Part shown: in pieces, positions 1-7,471 of the stretch | How positions within the stretch are numbered: the stretch's first letter is position 1 | Layout of the letters: every line of letters begins with the position of its first letter | DNA from: Ramlibacter sp. | Lineage (GTDB): Bacteria > Pseudomonadota > Gammaproteobacteria > Burkholderiales > Burkholderiaceae_C | DNA length: 38,094 nt | Assembly: GCF_028291745.1 (NCBI RefSeq) | Contig: NZ_JAQGNQ010000061.1 | Location: 1-38,094 of the forward strand | Reading direction: 5' to 3' | Notes under the pieces: model-generated | Told to the model about the DNA's origin: nothing | Databases searched by the model: none | What the model saw: the letters and a program-made list of their open reading frames with translations, nothing else | Translations under genes and position numbers: made by a program

Positions 1-7
1 GTTAGAC
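1..7 (-). repeat. Edge of a fourth attC site (R'' core only)
   Basis: The first seven bases read GTCTAAC on the minus strand, which fits the integron attC core RYYYAAC. It lies where the next attC of the minus-strand array is expected, after a cassette body of about 310 bases. The rest of the site is outside the window, so the call rests on one heptamer and its position. Confidence 0.4.
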
Positions 8-321
8 CGCAGGGATAGGCTTCGGTCAGGCGCAGCGCTCACCAACGGCACCGGTAGACGGCCTTTTGCCAGCGGCGCTGCAACCTGACGCAGGGCTCTG
101 GGCTGCCCGTCACCAGCGGCTTGCAGTTCGTCCTTGCTCGCGCTGGACGCAGCGTCTCCGACGGCCCGTAAAGCTTCGCACAGCACGCAACTGACGGCGG
201 TTCGCGGCCGTCTTTGGCAAGCGGTGCCCGCACCTACGAGGCCCAAAACCTTGAAGAAGGTAGCGGTCCTGCAGCAATCAAGGAAGGTCTGGAAGGGCAC
301 GGCGATTCTCTTCGGCCTGCG
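8..321 (-). other. Integron cassette body without a credible gene
   Basis: This stretch lies between the attC at 322-402 and the attC edge at 1-7. The longest minus-strand frame (39-233, 64 codons) has no recognisable motif, signal peptide or ribosome binding site, and I do not call it. Two short stretches recur elsewhere in the array: GCGCTGCGCCT near position 35 (minus strand) recurs near 1580, and TTCAAGGTTTTG near 245 recurs near 620. It is probably a gene-less or decayed cassette. Confidence 0.4.
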
Positions 322-402
322 GTCTAACGTAGAAGTGACCGGCGGACAGTAGGCCGGCGAATGCCGGCCGAGAGGACGTCCGTGTCGACTGCCATGTTAT
401 GC
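322..402 (-). repeat. attC recombination site C
   Basis: Read on the minus strand it starts with GCATAAC and ends with GTTAGAC, the paired core sites of an attC element. Between them is a strong hairpin, GGCCGGC-ATTC-GCCGGCC. Outside its core sites it is nearly identical to the attC at 1378-1457, with a few substitutions. Such similarity among attC sites is typical of sedentary chromosomal integrons. Confidence 0.8.
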
Positions 403-684
403 GCGCCGCAAGCGGTCGGCCAGGGCACGACACTCGCGGGCTGCGCTTCCGAGTGCTCTGGCAAGCCACGCTCTCCCAACCCAGCGGCATCAAGCTTGCG
501 GCCGTCCGGCCCCATCGAGGCGCAGCGGTCACGCGTGCGCTGGGAATCGCACGAAGGCGTAATCCAGCGGCGGTGCACGGCCTCTTTTGACACGCGGCCT
601 AACCAGTACGACGGCACAAAACCTTGAACGAAGCCACAGGCTCTATCCCGGCCGACAAGGAAGGCGCTGCGGTCACCGGCTGTC
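403..684 (-). other. Integron cassette body without a credible gene, with an internal core-like site
   Basis: This lies between attC B (685-798) and attC C (322-402). An open frame runs through it on the minus strand, but it also reads through attC B and has no family signal. An extra core-like heptamer, GTTAGGC on the minus strand, sits at 597-603 and may be the scar of an older cassette boundary. The part from about 403 to 540 is clearly related to 1458-1588, so the array contains duplicated cassette ends. Confidence 0.45.
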
Positions 685-798
685 GTATAACGTCGGAGTT
701 GCCCGGCACGCAGCGGCATTGCGCCGCGGGGCGTAGGCTCACCAGCACGCCTCGCGGCGCAATGCCGCTGCGTGTCCGCGTCGAACGACCTGTTATGC
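685..798 (-). repeat. attC recombination site B
   Basis: On the minus strand the site begins GCATAAC (798-792) and ends GTTATAC (691-685). The 114-base element has very long complementary arms: CGCAGCGGCATTGCGCCGCG is matched by its reverse complement across an 18-20-base apical segment. It begins four bases after the stop codon of the cassette gene at 803-1381, as expected for the attC of that cassette. Its sequence differs from sites A and C apart from the cores. Confidence 0.8.
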
Positions 799-802
799 CG
801 CG

Positions 803-1381
803 TCACAACCGAGCGCCCTCCACCCAAAGTCTATCCTTTCCGACGGTCGTGTACCACGAGCGAAAGGCGCGACGGTAGCCTTCAAAGGGTTCCGCCAAAG
901 GAGCCCGCGGATCTTCGCTCAGCCCGTACGCCATTCCCTCGACAAACCAAGAGGGCTTAGCGAGCAGGGCTACCACCCCAAACTGCTTTGCCTGCACGTA
1001 ATGAATGATCTCGTGGCGCACGTAGTATGCCTTCCAGGCGCGAGGACCCACCACTGTGCCAACCGTTCCGAAGGTGACGGCGGACCGGGCGCCAAGGCCG
1101 AACTTCGCAGCACAGGCCTCAGAAGCGCAGAAAACGATGCGGGGCACACCTGATATGGGCGCAACGTTCTTGCCCACGAACTCGGCCGCCTCTGTGTAAA
1201 GGGCTTGAGCTTCGGCCGTCTTCGACGCGTCGTCCACACACACCATCGAATCAACACAGGTGACTCCGTTCCATTCCGGCATCAGCACACGCACTGGCCT
1301 GACAACGGCCCACGCCAGTGCCGGAACAACGGTTAGAAGGAGCAGCGCAACGCGCTTCAGCGGTGGCTTGTTAAGCGGCAT
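803..1381 (-). CDS. Cassette-encoded putative exported HExxH metallopeptidase-like protein
   Basis: This 192-residue protein is the only convincing cassette gene here. Residues about 8-26 are a hydrophobic segment after a KPPLKR basic stretch, consistent with a signal peptide or membrane anchor. The motif HEIIHYVQ (about residues 123-130) fits HExxH, and WFVEGMAYGLSED about 22 residues later supplies a downstream glutamate, as in gluzincin zinc peptidases. Four cysteines could form disulfides. The chosen ATG overlaps the GTTATGC core of attC A, a common arrangement for cassettes that start right at the recombination point. No Shine-Dalgarno sequence is visible. The frame stays open upstream, but only through attC and cassette debris. 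The substrate is unknown. The zinc peptidase reading rests on motifs only. Confidence 0.75.
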   Translation of the reverse strand: MPLNKPPLKRVALLLLTVVPALAWAVVRPVRVLMPEWNGVTCVDSMVCVDDASKTAEAQALYTEAAEFVGKNVAPISGVPRIVFCASEACAAKFGLGARSAVTFGTVGTVVGPRAWKAYYVRHEIIHYVQAKQFGVVALLAKPSWFVEGMAYGLSEDPRAPLAEPFEGYRRAFRSWYTTVGKDRLWVEGARL

Positions 1382-1457
1382 AACGTAGAAGTGACCGGCG
1401 GACGCAGGCCGGCGAATGCCGGCCGATAGGACGTCCGTGTCGACTGCCATGTTATGC
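1378..1457 (-). repeat. attC recombination site A
   Basis: On the minus strand the site runs from GCATAAC (1457) to GTTATGC (1378), so the two cores are exact reverse complements. The centre folds as GGCCGGC-ATTC-GCCGGCC, and outer arms around GTCGACACGGACG and CGTCCGCCGGTCAC pair with a bulge, as in attC L boxes. It differs from attC C at only a handful of bases outside the terminal core. The cassette gene at 803-1381 begins inside its terminal core. Confidence 0.85.
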
Positions 1458-1588
1458 GCGCCGCAAGCGGTCGACCAGGGCGCGACGCTCGCCGACCGAC
1501 GCTGCCGACTGCCCTCGCAACGCACGCCTCTCCAACCAGCGGCGTTAACCTTACGGCGGTGGGGCGCGCACGAGGCGCAGCGCTCCCG
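1458..1588 (-). repeat. Partial cassette body duplicated from or with 403-540
   Basis: Read on the minus strand, this stretch and the one at about 403-540 share GCTGCGCCTCG, a GCCGCTGG block, GCGCCCTGG or GTGCCCTGG, and an identical GACCGCTTGCGGCGC just before the attC core. I estimate about three quarters identity by eye. It stops abruptly at the integrase remnant at 1589. I read it as the 3' part of a cassette whose 5' part was lost with attI and the 5' part of intI. Confidence 0.55.
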
Positions 1589-1744
1589 TTTGCCACGCAC
1601 CTGCTGCAAGGCGGTACGGACATCCGAACCGTGCAGGAATTGCTCGGGCACAGCGATGTCAGCACCACGATGATCTACACGCGCGTGCTGAAGGTGTCGG
1701 CGGGAACGACCAGGAGCCCCTTGGATGCAATCACCGTCGAGTGA
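1589..1744 (+). pseudogene. intI: Integron integrase, C-terminal remnant
   Basis: The last 51 codons of an integron-type tyrosine recombinase are intact: [20 protein letters not shown], then [11 protein letters not shown], ending SPLDAITVE and a stop. This is the conserved IntI C-terminus. It includes the histidine of the GHSDV box and the nucleophilic tyrosine of MIYT, but the HxLRHS box with the second catalytic arginine is missing. Upstream the frame enters sequence matching a cassette body, so everything before the conserved FATHLL was lost and no functional integrase can be made. Its orientation, opposite to the cassettes with its 3' end away from the array, is the standard integron layout. 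Confidence 0.88.
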
Positions 1745-1935
1745 TCTCCCGCGTCGCTTTAGCGGCACAGCGGCGTCTGCTGGAGTGTTGCTCGGCGAGC
1801 TCGATCCGATGGTTGCCGCGACCCGCGCCGAGCTCTTCAACTCGCCACTCCGCCACATCGCGCCTCCGCGAATCGCTCAAACGCACACTGTCCCGTCCGA
1901 CGCGGCATCGGCAAACCTTCGGCTAGATTGGCACC

Positions 1936-2805
1936 ATGATCGAACGGGAGCTCGTCTTCCCCACCGCCTGGGGCCAGCTCGCCGGCACGCTGCTGCTGCC
2001 CGACGGGGCAGGGCCGTGGCCGGCGGCGCTGCTGATTGCGGGCTCCGGGGCAACCGACCGCGATGGCAACACGCCGCTCTTGCCCGGCGCGCTCGACAAC
2101 GTCAAGCGACTGGCGCACGCACTGGCTGCCCGCGGGGTCGCTTCGCTGCGCTACGACAAACGCGGCGTGGGTGCGAGCGTTTATCCTGGCCTGAACGAGG
2201 AGGCTCTGCGTTTCGAACACCTCGTCGACGATGCCGTGATGCTGGCAGAGCGACTAGCGGACGAAGAGGGCGTTCGTGCGGTCAGTCTCGTCGGGCATAG
2301 CGAGGGCGCGCTGATCGCTGCACTCGCGGCAGAGGATGCCCACGCGCTGGCTGTCGTCTCGATCTCCGGCGCTGGCAGCCGGGCCTCCGCACTGATGCGG
2401 CGGCAGATTGCCGGCCAGCTGCCGGGTGACCTCGCGCAACCGGCGTTTGCGGCACTCGACGCGCTCGAAGCACAGCAGCAGATCGACGACGTCCCCGATA
2501 CGCTGGTACTGCTGTTCCGGCCGACGGTGCAGCCTTACCTGATGTCCTGGTTTCGGCACGACCCGCCGGCCGTGCTGGCACAGCTGCAGGTGCCCGTGCT
2601 GCTGTTGCACGGCAACGCAGATCCGCAGCTGGATGTGGAGCACGTTCGCTGGCTGCAGGCCGGCAAGCCGGATGCGCAGGTGCGGATCGTCGATGGCATG
2701 GACCACCTGCTGTCGGTTGGGGGAGACATTCCGCGCGGCACCGAGATGATCGCTGCCGAAGTGGCGGAATGGTTGCAGTCGCTGGACGTCGAAGTGGCGG
2801 CGTAG
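1936..2805 (+). CDS. Alpha/beta hydrolase
   Basis: This 289-residue cytosolic protein has the alpha/beta hydrolase layout. The nucleophile elbow GHSEG is at residues 120-124 (Ser122), followed by an acid in HGNADP (Asp229) and a histidine in DGMDHLL (His257). An early oxyanion-type segment, LLIAGSGATDRDGN, and RYDKRGVG around residue 72 fit the serine aminopeptidase/dienelactone-hydrolase-like subgroup. No signal peptide is seen. The ATG has no strong Shine-Dalgarno sequence and follows about 190 bases with no gene after the integrase remnant. It stands alone, with over 200 bases before the next gene. Substrate is not predictable; esterase or peptidase activity is possible. Confidence 0.85.
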   Translation: MIERELVFPTAWGQLAGTLLLPDGAGPWPAALLIAGSGATDRDGNTPLLPGALDNVKRLAHALAARGVASLRYDKRGVGASVYPGLNEEALRFEHLVDDAVMLAERLADEEGVRAVSLVGHSEGALIAALAAEDAHALAVVSISGAGSRASALMRRQIAGQLPGDLAQPAFAALDALEAQQQIDDVPDTLVLLFRPTVQPYLMSWFRHDPPAVLAQLQVPVLLLHGNADPQLDVEHVRWLQAGKPDAQVRIVDGMDHLLSVGGDIPRGTEMIAAEVAEWLQSLDVEVAA

Positions 2806-2842
2806 CTCAGCGCCGACCTTGTCCAGGTGTTCGCGACCCGCG

Positions 2843-2877
2843 CATCGCTGGGGTGCGCGCGGCGCAGCCCAGCCTAC
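2843..2877 (-). repeat. Short interspersed repeat, left copy flanking the 5-oxoprolinase gene
   Basis: Read on the minus strand from 2877 it starts GTAGGCTGGGCTGC and, after a short variable part, continues GCACCCCAGC. The same two blocks occur on the + strand at 6750-6778, just after the 5-oxoprolinase stop. The copies are therefore inverted and flank that gene. The function is unknown; such GTAGGCTGGG-type repeats look like dispersed REP-like elements. Confidence 0.55.
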
Positions 2878-3037
2878 AGTCGCAGGTAGCTGAGATGCGT
2901 ACACGTGGAAGTCCTTCTGCGACTTCTGCGTAACTCCCGCCCTCTGCGTTCCATTGTCTGTCCACCCCAGCGTACTCCGCCGACAGAGAGTCGCCGCTGA
3001 ACGCCCCTCGCGCGCCACCCGTCTCCATAATCGGCGC

Positions 3038-6000
3038 ATGACTTCCTCCCCCCGCAAATGGCAGTTCTGGATCGACCGCGGCGGCACTTTCACGGACGTG
3101 GTCGGCCGGCGTCCGGATGGCACGCTGCTCACCCACAAGCTGCTGTCGGAGAATCCCGAGCAGTACCGCGATGCGGCGGTTGCGGGCATTCGCCACCTGC
3201 TGGGGCTGGCGCCGGGCGAGCCCATCACACCCGAGCAGGTCGAGTGCGTGAAGATGGGCACGACGGTCGCCACCAACGCGCTGCTCGAACGCAAGGGCGA
3301 ACCCACGCTGCTGGTCACTACGCGCGGCTTTCGCGACGCGCTGCGCATCGCGTACCAGAACCGGCCCCGCCTGTTCGATCGCCACATCGTGTTGCCCGAG
3401 CTGCTCTATGGCGAGGTGATCGAAGCGCAGGAGCGCATGGGCGCGCACGGCGAGGTGGTGCAGGCGCTGGATGAAGCCCCCCTGGAACAGGCGCTGCGCG
3501 AGGCGCATGCGCGCGGCCTGCGCAGCGTGGCGATCGTGTTCCTGCACGGCTACCGCTACACCGCGCACGAAGCGGCCGCGCGCCGGCTGGCGCAGCAGGC
3601 CGGCTTCACGCAGATCAGCACTTCGCACGAAACCAGCCCGATGATGAAGCTGGTGAGCCGCGGTGACACGACGGTGGTCGATGCCTACCTGTCACCCATC
3701 CTGCGGCGCTACGTGGAGCAGGTGGCCGCCGAGATGCCGGGCGTGAAGCTGTTTTTCATGCAATCCTCGGGCGGCCTCACCGATGCGCATACCTTCCAGG
3801 GCAAGGACGCGATCCTCTCCGGGCCGGCCGGCGGCATCGTCGGCATGGCACGCACGGCGCAACTTGCGGGACACGAGAAGGTGATCGGCTTCGACATGGG
3901 CGGCACGTCGACCGACGTCTCGCACTTCGCCGGCGAATTCGAGCGCGAGTTCGAGACGCAGGTGGCCGGCGTGCGCATGCGCGCCCCGATGATGAGCATT
4001 CACACCGTCGCGGCCGGCGGCGGATCGATCCTCGAATTCGACGGTGCGCGCTTTCGCGTCGGGCCGCAGAGCGCAGGCGCGAACCCGGGGCCCGCGAGCT
4101 ATCGGCGCGGCGGCCCGTTGGCCGTGACGGATGCGAACGTGATGGTCGGCAAGATCCAGCCGAAGTACTTTCCCCGGGTGTTCGGGCTGCAGGCCGACGA
4201 GGCCCTGAGCTACGAGGCGGCCTCGGCGAAATTCGAGGAACTGGCGCAACGCATCGGCCGCGCGCCGGCGGAAGTGGCCGAAGGCTTCATCGCCATCGCC
4301 GTGCAGCAGATGGCCAATGCCATCAAGAAGATCTCGGTGGCGCGCGGCTACGACGTCACGCGCTACACGCTGCAATGCTTCGGCGGCGCCGGCGGCCAGC
4401 ATGCCTGCCTGGTGGCCGATGCGCTCGGCATGGCGCGCGTGTTCGTGCATCCCCTGGCGGGCGTGCTGTCCGCGTACGGCATGGGCCTGGCGGACCAGAA
4501 CGTGATTCGCGAACAGGCGGTCGAAGTGCTGTTGGCGCCAGAGAACCTGGTGCAGGTGCAGCAGCGGCTGGACGATCTTGCAGCGTCCGCGCAGGCGGAG
4601 CTGCAGCGGCAGCAGCTCAGTGGCAACGCGGTGCAGGTGCACCGCCGGGTGCACGTGCGCTACCAGGGCAGCGATTCGGCGCTGGTGGTGCCTTTCAGTT
4701 CCCAGCAGGAGATCGTGTCGGCTTTCGAGTCGGCCTATCGCCAGCGCTTTTCCTTCCTGATGCCGGGCAAGCCGATGATCGTGGAAGCGGTCTCGGTGGA
4801 GGCCATCGTCGCGGGCGACGCACCGGCCGAGCCGCGCCAGACCGAGCAGCCCGGGCGCGCCGTGCCGCGGCGCGAGACCGTGCGCATGTATTCCGGCGGC
4901 GCGTGGCACGAGGCCGCCCTGTGCGTGCGCGAGGACCTGCGCCCCGGCGATGCGATCGACGGTCCGGCGATCATCGCCGAGAAGAATGCAACCACGATCG
5001 TGGAGCCGGGCTGGCGCGCGCGCATCACGGGCCTGGACCACATCGTGCTGGATCGCACCGTCCCGCGCACCGTGAAGTTCGCCGCCGGAACGCAAGTGGA
5101 CCCGGTGCTGCTGGAGGTGTTCAACAACCTCTTCATGAACATCGCGGAGCAGATGGGGCTGCAGCTGCAGAACACCGCGTATTCGGTCAACATCAAGGAG
5201 CGGCTCGATTTTTCCTGCGCGCTGTTCGACGCCGAGGGCAATCTCATTGCCAATGCGCCGCACATGCCGGTGCACCTGGGCAGCATGGGCGAGAGCATCA
5301 AGACGGTGATTCGCGAGAACCGCGAGACGATGAAGCCGGGCGACGTGTACGTGTTGAACGATCCGTATCACGGGGGCACGCATTTGCCGGATGTGACGGT
5401 GATCACGCCGGTGTATCTGGGACAGCCCTCACCCCAACCCTCTCCCGCAGGCGGGAGAGGGAGTTCCGTGTTGCACCCTCTCCCGCCTGCGGGAGAGGGT
5501 GGGGGTGAGGGCAGCGGCGCTCGGGAAGTACCGCTCTTCTACGTCGGCTCCCGCGGCCACCACGCCGACATCGGCGGCATCACGCCCGGCTCCATGCCGC
5601 CCTTCTCTACCCGCATCGAGCAAGAGGGCGTGCAGATCGACAACTTCAAGCTGATCGACGGCGGGACCCTGCGCGAAGAGGAGATGATCGCCTTGCTGTG
5701 CAGCGGCGCCCACCCCTCGCGCAATCCCGAGCAGAACATGGGCGACCTCAAGGCGCAAATCGCGGCCAACGAGAAGGGCGTGCAGGAACTGGGGAAGATG
5801 GTCGACCAGTTCGGCCTCGAGGTCGTGCAGGCCTACATGCGCCACGTGCAGGACAACGCGGAGGAGTCGGTGCGCCGCGTGATCACGCGCCTGAAGGATG
5901 GCGAGTTCACGCTGCCCCTGGACAACGGTGCGCAGATCCACGTGAGCATTCGCGTCGATGCGGCCAATCGCGGCGCCGAGATCGACTTCACCGGTACCTC

Positions 6001-6748
6001 ACCGCAGCAGGCCAACAACTTCAATGCGCCCAAGGCCGTGTGCATGGCGGCGGTGCTGTATGTGTTCCGCACGCTGGTCAGCGACGAGATTCCGCTCAAT
6101 GCGGGCTGCCTCAAGCCGCTGAACGTGATCGTGCCGGAAGGCTGCATGCTCAATCCGCATCCGCCGGCCTCGGTGGTGGCGGGCAACGTCGAGACGTCCA
6201 CGTGCATCACGAACGCGATCTACGGCGCGCTCGGCGTCATGGCCGCCAGCCAGTGCACGATGAACAACTTCACCTTCGGCAATGCGCGCTACCAGTACTA
6301 CGAGACGATCTCGGGCGGCAGCGGCGCGGGCGGCCTCTACGACGAGGAGGGGCGCCTGTGCGGCGGCTTCGACGGCACGAGCGTCGTGCAGACGCACATG
6401 ACCAATTCGCGCCTCACCGATCCCGAGGTGCTGGAGTTCCGCTTCCCGGTGCGGCTGGAAAGCTATGAGATCCGCCACGGCTCCGGCGGGGCAGGGCGCT
6501 GGCACGGCGGCGAGGGTGGCATCCGCCGGGTGCGCTTCCTCGAGACCATGACGGCCAGCATCCTCTCGAACGGTCGCAAGTTTCCCGCCTTCGGCATGGC
6601 CGGGGGGCAGCCGGGTCAGGTGGGCATCAACCGCGTGCTGCGCAGCGACGGCCGCATCGAGGAACTCGCCCACATCGGCTCCGCGGAAATGGGGCCGGGG
6701 GATGTGTTCGAGGTGCACACGCCGGGGGGTGGGGGGTTCGGCACCTGA
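3038..6748 (+). CDS. 5-oxoprolinase (fused HyuA-HyuB hydantoinase/oxoprolinase family)
   Basis: The 1236-residue protein would catalyse ATP-dependent opening of 5-oxo-L-proline to glutamate in the cytosol. Residues 1 to about 690 are the HyuA-type half, with [12 protein letters not shown] near the start, [16 protein letters not shown] and [12 protein letters not shown] as phosphate-binding and actin-like ATPase motifs. Residues about 690-1236 are the HyuB half, beginning near [12 protein letters not shown], with [13 protein letters not shown] and [11 protein letters not shown]. The ATG at 3038 gives the conserved start [16 protein letters not shown]; the open frame upstream is not family-like. 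Residues about 797-831 are a Pro/Gly-rich insertion translated from a palindromic repeat. It interrupts the segment between VITPVYL and FYVGSRGHH, which are normally close together. A related hydantoinase substrate cannot be excluded. Confidence 0.9.
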   Translation: MTSSPRKWQFWIDRGGTFTDVVGRRPDGTLLTHKLLSENPEQYRDAAVAGIRHLLGLAPGEPITPEQVECVKMGTTVATNALLERKGEPTLLVTTRGFRDALRIAYQNRPRLFDRHIVLPELLYGEVIEAQERMGAHGEVVQALDEAPLEQALREAHARGLRSVAIVFLHGYRYTAHEAAARRLAQQAGFTQISTSHETSPMMKLVSRGDTTVVDAYLSPILRRYVEQVAAEMPGVKLFFMQSSGGLTDAHTFQGKDAILSGPAGGIVGMARTAQLAGHEKVIGFDMGGTSTDVSHFAGEFEREFETQVAGVRMRAPMMSIHTVAAGGGSILEFDGARFRVGPQSAGANPGPASYRRGGPLAVTDANVMVGKIQPKYFPRVFGLQADEALSYEAASAKFEELAQRIGRAPAEVAEGFIAIAVQQMANAIKKISVARGYDVTRYTLQCFGGAGGQHACLVADALGMARVFVHPLAGVLSAYGMGLADQNVIREQAVEVLLAPENLVQVQQRLDDLAASAQAELQRQQLSGNAVQVHRRVHVRYQGSDSALVVPFSSQQEIVSAFESAYRQRFSFLMPGKPMIVEAVSVEAIVAGDAPAEPRQTEQPGRAVPRRETVRMYSGGAWHEAALCVREDLRPGDAIDGPAIIAEKNATTIVEPGWRARITGLDHIVLDRTVPRTVKFAAGTQVDPVLLEVFNNLFMNIAEQMGLQLQNTAYSVNIKERLDFSCALFDAEGNLIANAPHMPVHLGSMGESIKTVIRENRETMKPGDVYVLNDPYHGGTHLPDVTVITPVYLGQPSPQPSPAGGRGSSVLHPLPPAGEGGGEGSGAREVPLFYVGSRGHHADIGGITPGSMPPFSTRIEQEGVQIDNFKLIDGGTLREEEMIALLCSGAHPSRNPEQNMGDLKAQIAANEKGVQELGKMVDQFGLEVVQAYMRHVQDNAEESVRRVITRLKDGEFTLPLDNGAQIHVSIRVDAANRGAEIDFTGTSPQQANNFNAPKAVCMAAVLYVFRTLVSDEIPLNAGCLKPLNVIVPEGCMLNPHPPASVVAGNVETSTCITNAIYGALGVMAASQCTMNNFTFGNARYQYYETISGGSGAGGLYDEEGRLCGGFDGTSVVQTHMTNSRLTDPEVLEFRFPVRLESYEIRHGSGGAGRWHGGEGGIRRVRFLETMTASILSNGRKFPAFGMAGGQPGQVGINRVLRSDGRIEELAHIGSAEMGPGDVFEVHTPGGGGFGT
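5426..5511. repeat. Palindromic REP-like element inside a coding sequence
   Basis: The element is an 86-base inverted repeat. CCCTCACCCCAACCC opens it and GGGTGGGGGTGAGGG closes it, and each arm has its own hairpin, CTCTCCCGC/GCGGGAGAG. The whole element is translated in frame inside the 5-oxoprolinase. An interrupted copy of the same family lies in aroA at 16307-16383, where the block GGGTTGGGGTGAGGG is exactly shared. Confidence 0.88.
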
Positions 6749-6749
6749 G

Positions 6750-6817
6750 GTAGGCTGGGCTGCCGCAGGCACCCCAGCTATTCGGCCCACGCGTGGTGGC
6801 GTTCCTGCGGCAACCCA
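6750..6817 (+). repeat. Short interspersed repeat, right copy, with a hairpin
   Basis: It begins two bases after the 5-oxoprolinase stop with GTAGGCTGGGCTGC, the inverted partner of 2864-2877. It also folds on itself: TGGGCTGCCGCAGG (6756-6769) pairs with CCTGCGGCAACCCA (6804-6817) apart from two mismatches. No T run follows, so it is not a clear intrinsic terminator. It lies between convergent genes and could still stop or protect transcripts. Confidence 0.55.
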
Positions 6818-6851
6818 CCCCAAGGGCCAAGCCGGCGTGAGCCCTGGCCGA

Positions 6852-7286
6852 CTACTTCTTCGCGGAAGCGGCCGGCTTGGCAGCGGACGCCGTCTTGTCC
6901 TCCTTCTTGGCGTCCTTGGCGGCCGCCTTCTCGTCCTTCTTGCTTTCCTTGGCCGCGGCCTTCTCCTCCTTCTTGTCGGCCTTGGCTTCCTTCTTTTCTT
7001 CCTTCTTCGCGGCGGCGGCCTTCTTGAATTCCGCGCCCTTGACGGTCAGGCCTTCGGCCGAGAGCTTGGCGGCCGTGGCGTCGCCGATGCCCTTGACGCG
7101 CGAGACGAGGTCGTCCCAGTTCTTGAAGTCGCCCTTCTTGCGCTCGTCGATGATGCGCTTGCTCATGACGGGGCCGATGCCCTTGACGGCATCGAGTTCG
7201 GTGGCCGTGGCCTTGTTCACGTCGACCGCGGCAAAGCAGGCGGCCGCGTAGAGCATGGCCAGCAGGACAAGAATCTTCTTCAGCAT
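6852..7286 (-). CDS. Exported ComEA-like helix-hairpin-helix protein with Lys/Ala-rich tail
   Basis: The 144-residue protein starts MLKKILVLLAMLYAAACFA, a clear signal peptide with probable cleavage after residue 19. Residues about 20-80 are a ComEA-type helix-hairpin-helix domain: DVNKATATELDAVKGIGPVM and a second VKGIGDATAAKL hairpin, both able to bind DNA backbone. Residues about 88-144 are almost only Lys, Ala, Glu, Asp and Ser in KEEKKEAK-like units, resembling histone H1-like tails. Full ComEA proteins act in DNA uptake, but this protein has no other competence gene nearby. The ATG at 7286 follows a GGAGATAT ribosome binding site. A periplasmic DNA-binding role is inferred, not shown. 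Confidence 0.82.
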   Translation of the reverse strand: MLKKILVLLAMLYAAACFAAVDVNKATATELDAVKGIGPVMSKRIIDERKKGDFKNWDDLVSRVKGIGDATAAKLSAEGLTVKGAEFKKAAAAKKEEKKEAKADKKEEKAAAKESKKDEKAAAKDAKKEDKTASAAKPAASAKK

Positions 7287-7471
7287 GGATATCTCCACCA
7301 CGAGGGGTTGTTGAACGCGGCCCGGATGGACTGCCAGTCCACAACGGCACAGGCGGAGTGGCCGTTGACGCGGCTTTTCCCCTCCACGGCAATTGCCCGC
7401 GCCGCCGCTTCACCCCCCGCAGGCGCAGCCCGCTTCTAGAATCCGGCTCCCGTTGCCGCCGGAGAGTGCCG

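Noticed and set aside
39..233. 64-codon minus-strand frame in the cassette next to the window edge
   Set aside because: It is short, Arg/Pro/Ser-rich, lacks a ribosome site and starts well inside the cassette. It could be a cassette gene but I cannot support it.
324..827. 167-codon minus-strand frame crossing attC B and part of attC C
   Set aside because: It reads through recombination sites and duplicated cassette debris, and no part looks like a protein family.
1..1744. CRISPR array as an explanation of the repeats
   Set aside because: Repeat units are 80-114 bases, imperfect and palindromic with GTTRRRY-type ends, and spacing is several hundred bases. This fits attC sites, not CRISPR.
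1382..1858. N-terminal extension of the cassette peptidase frame
   Set aside because: The extension is translated attC, cassette debris and the reverse strand of the intI remnant. The signal peptide begins right at the ATG at 1381.
3692..5383. 563-codon open frame on the minus strand inside the 5-oxoprolinase gene
   Set aside because: It lies opposite a clearly conserved enzyme, is very His/Arg/Ala-rich, and has no recognisable domain or start signal.
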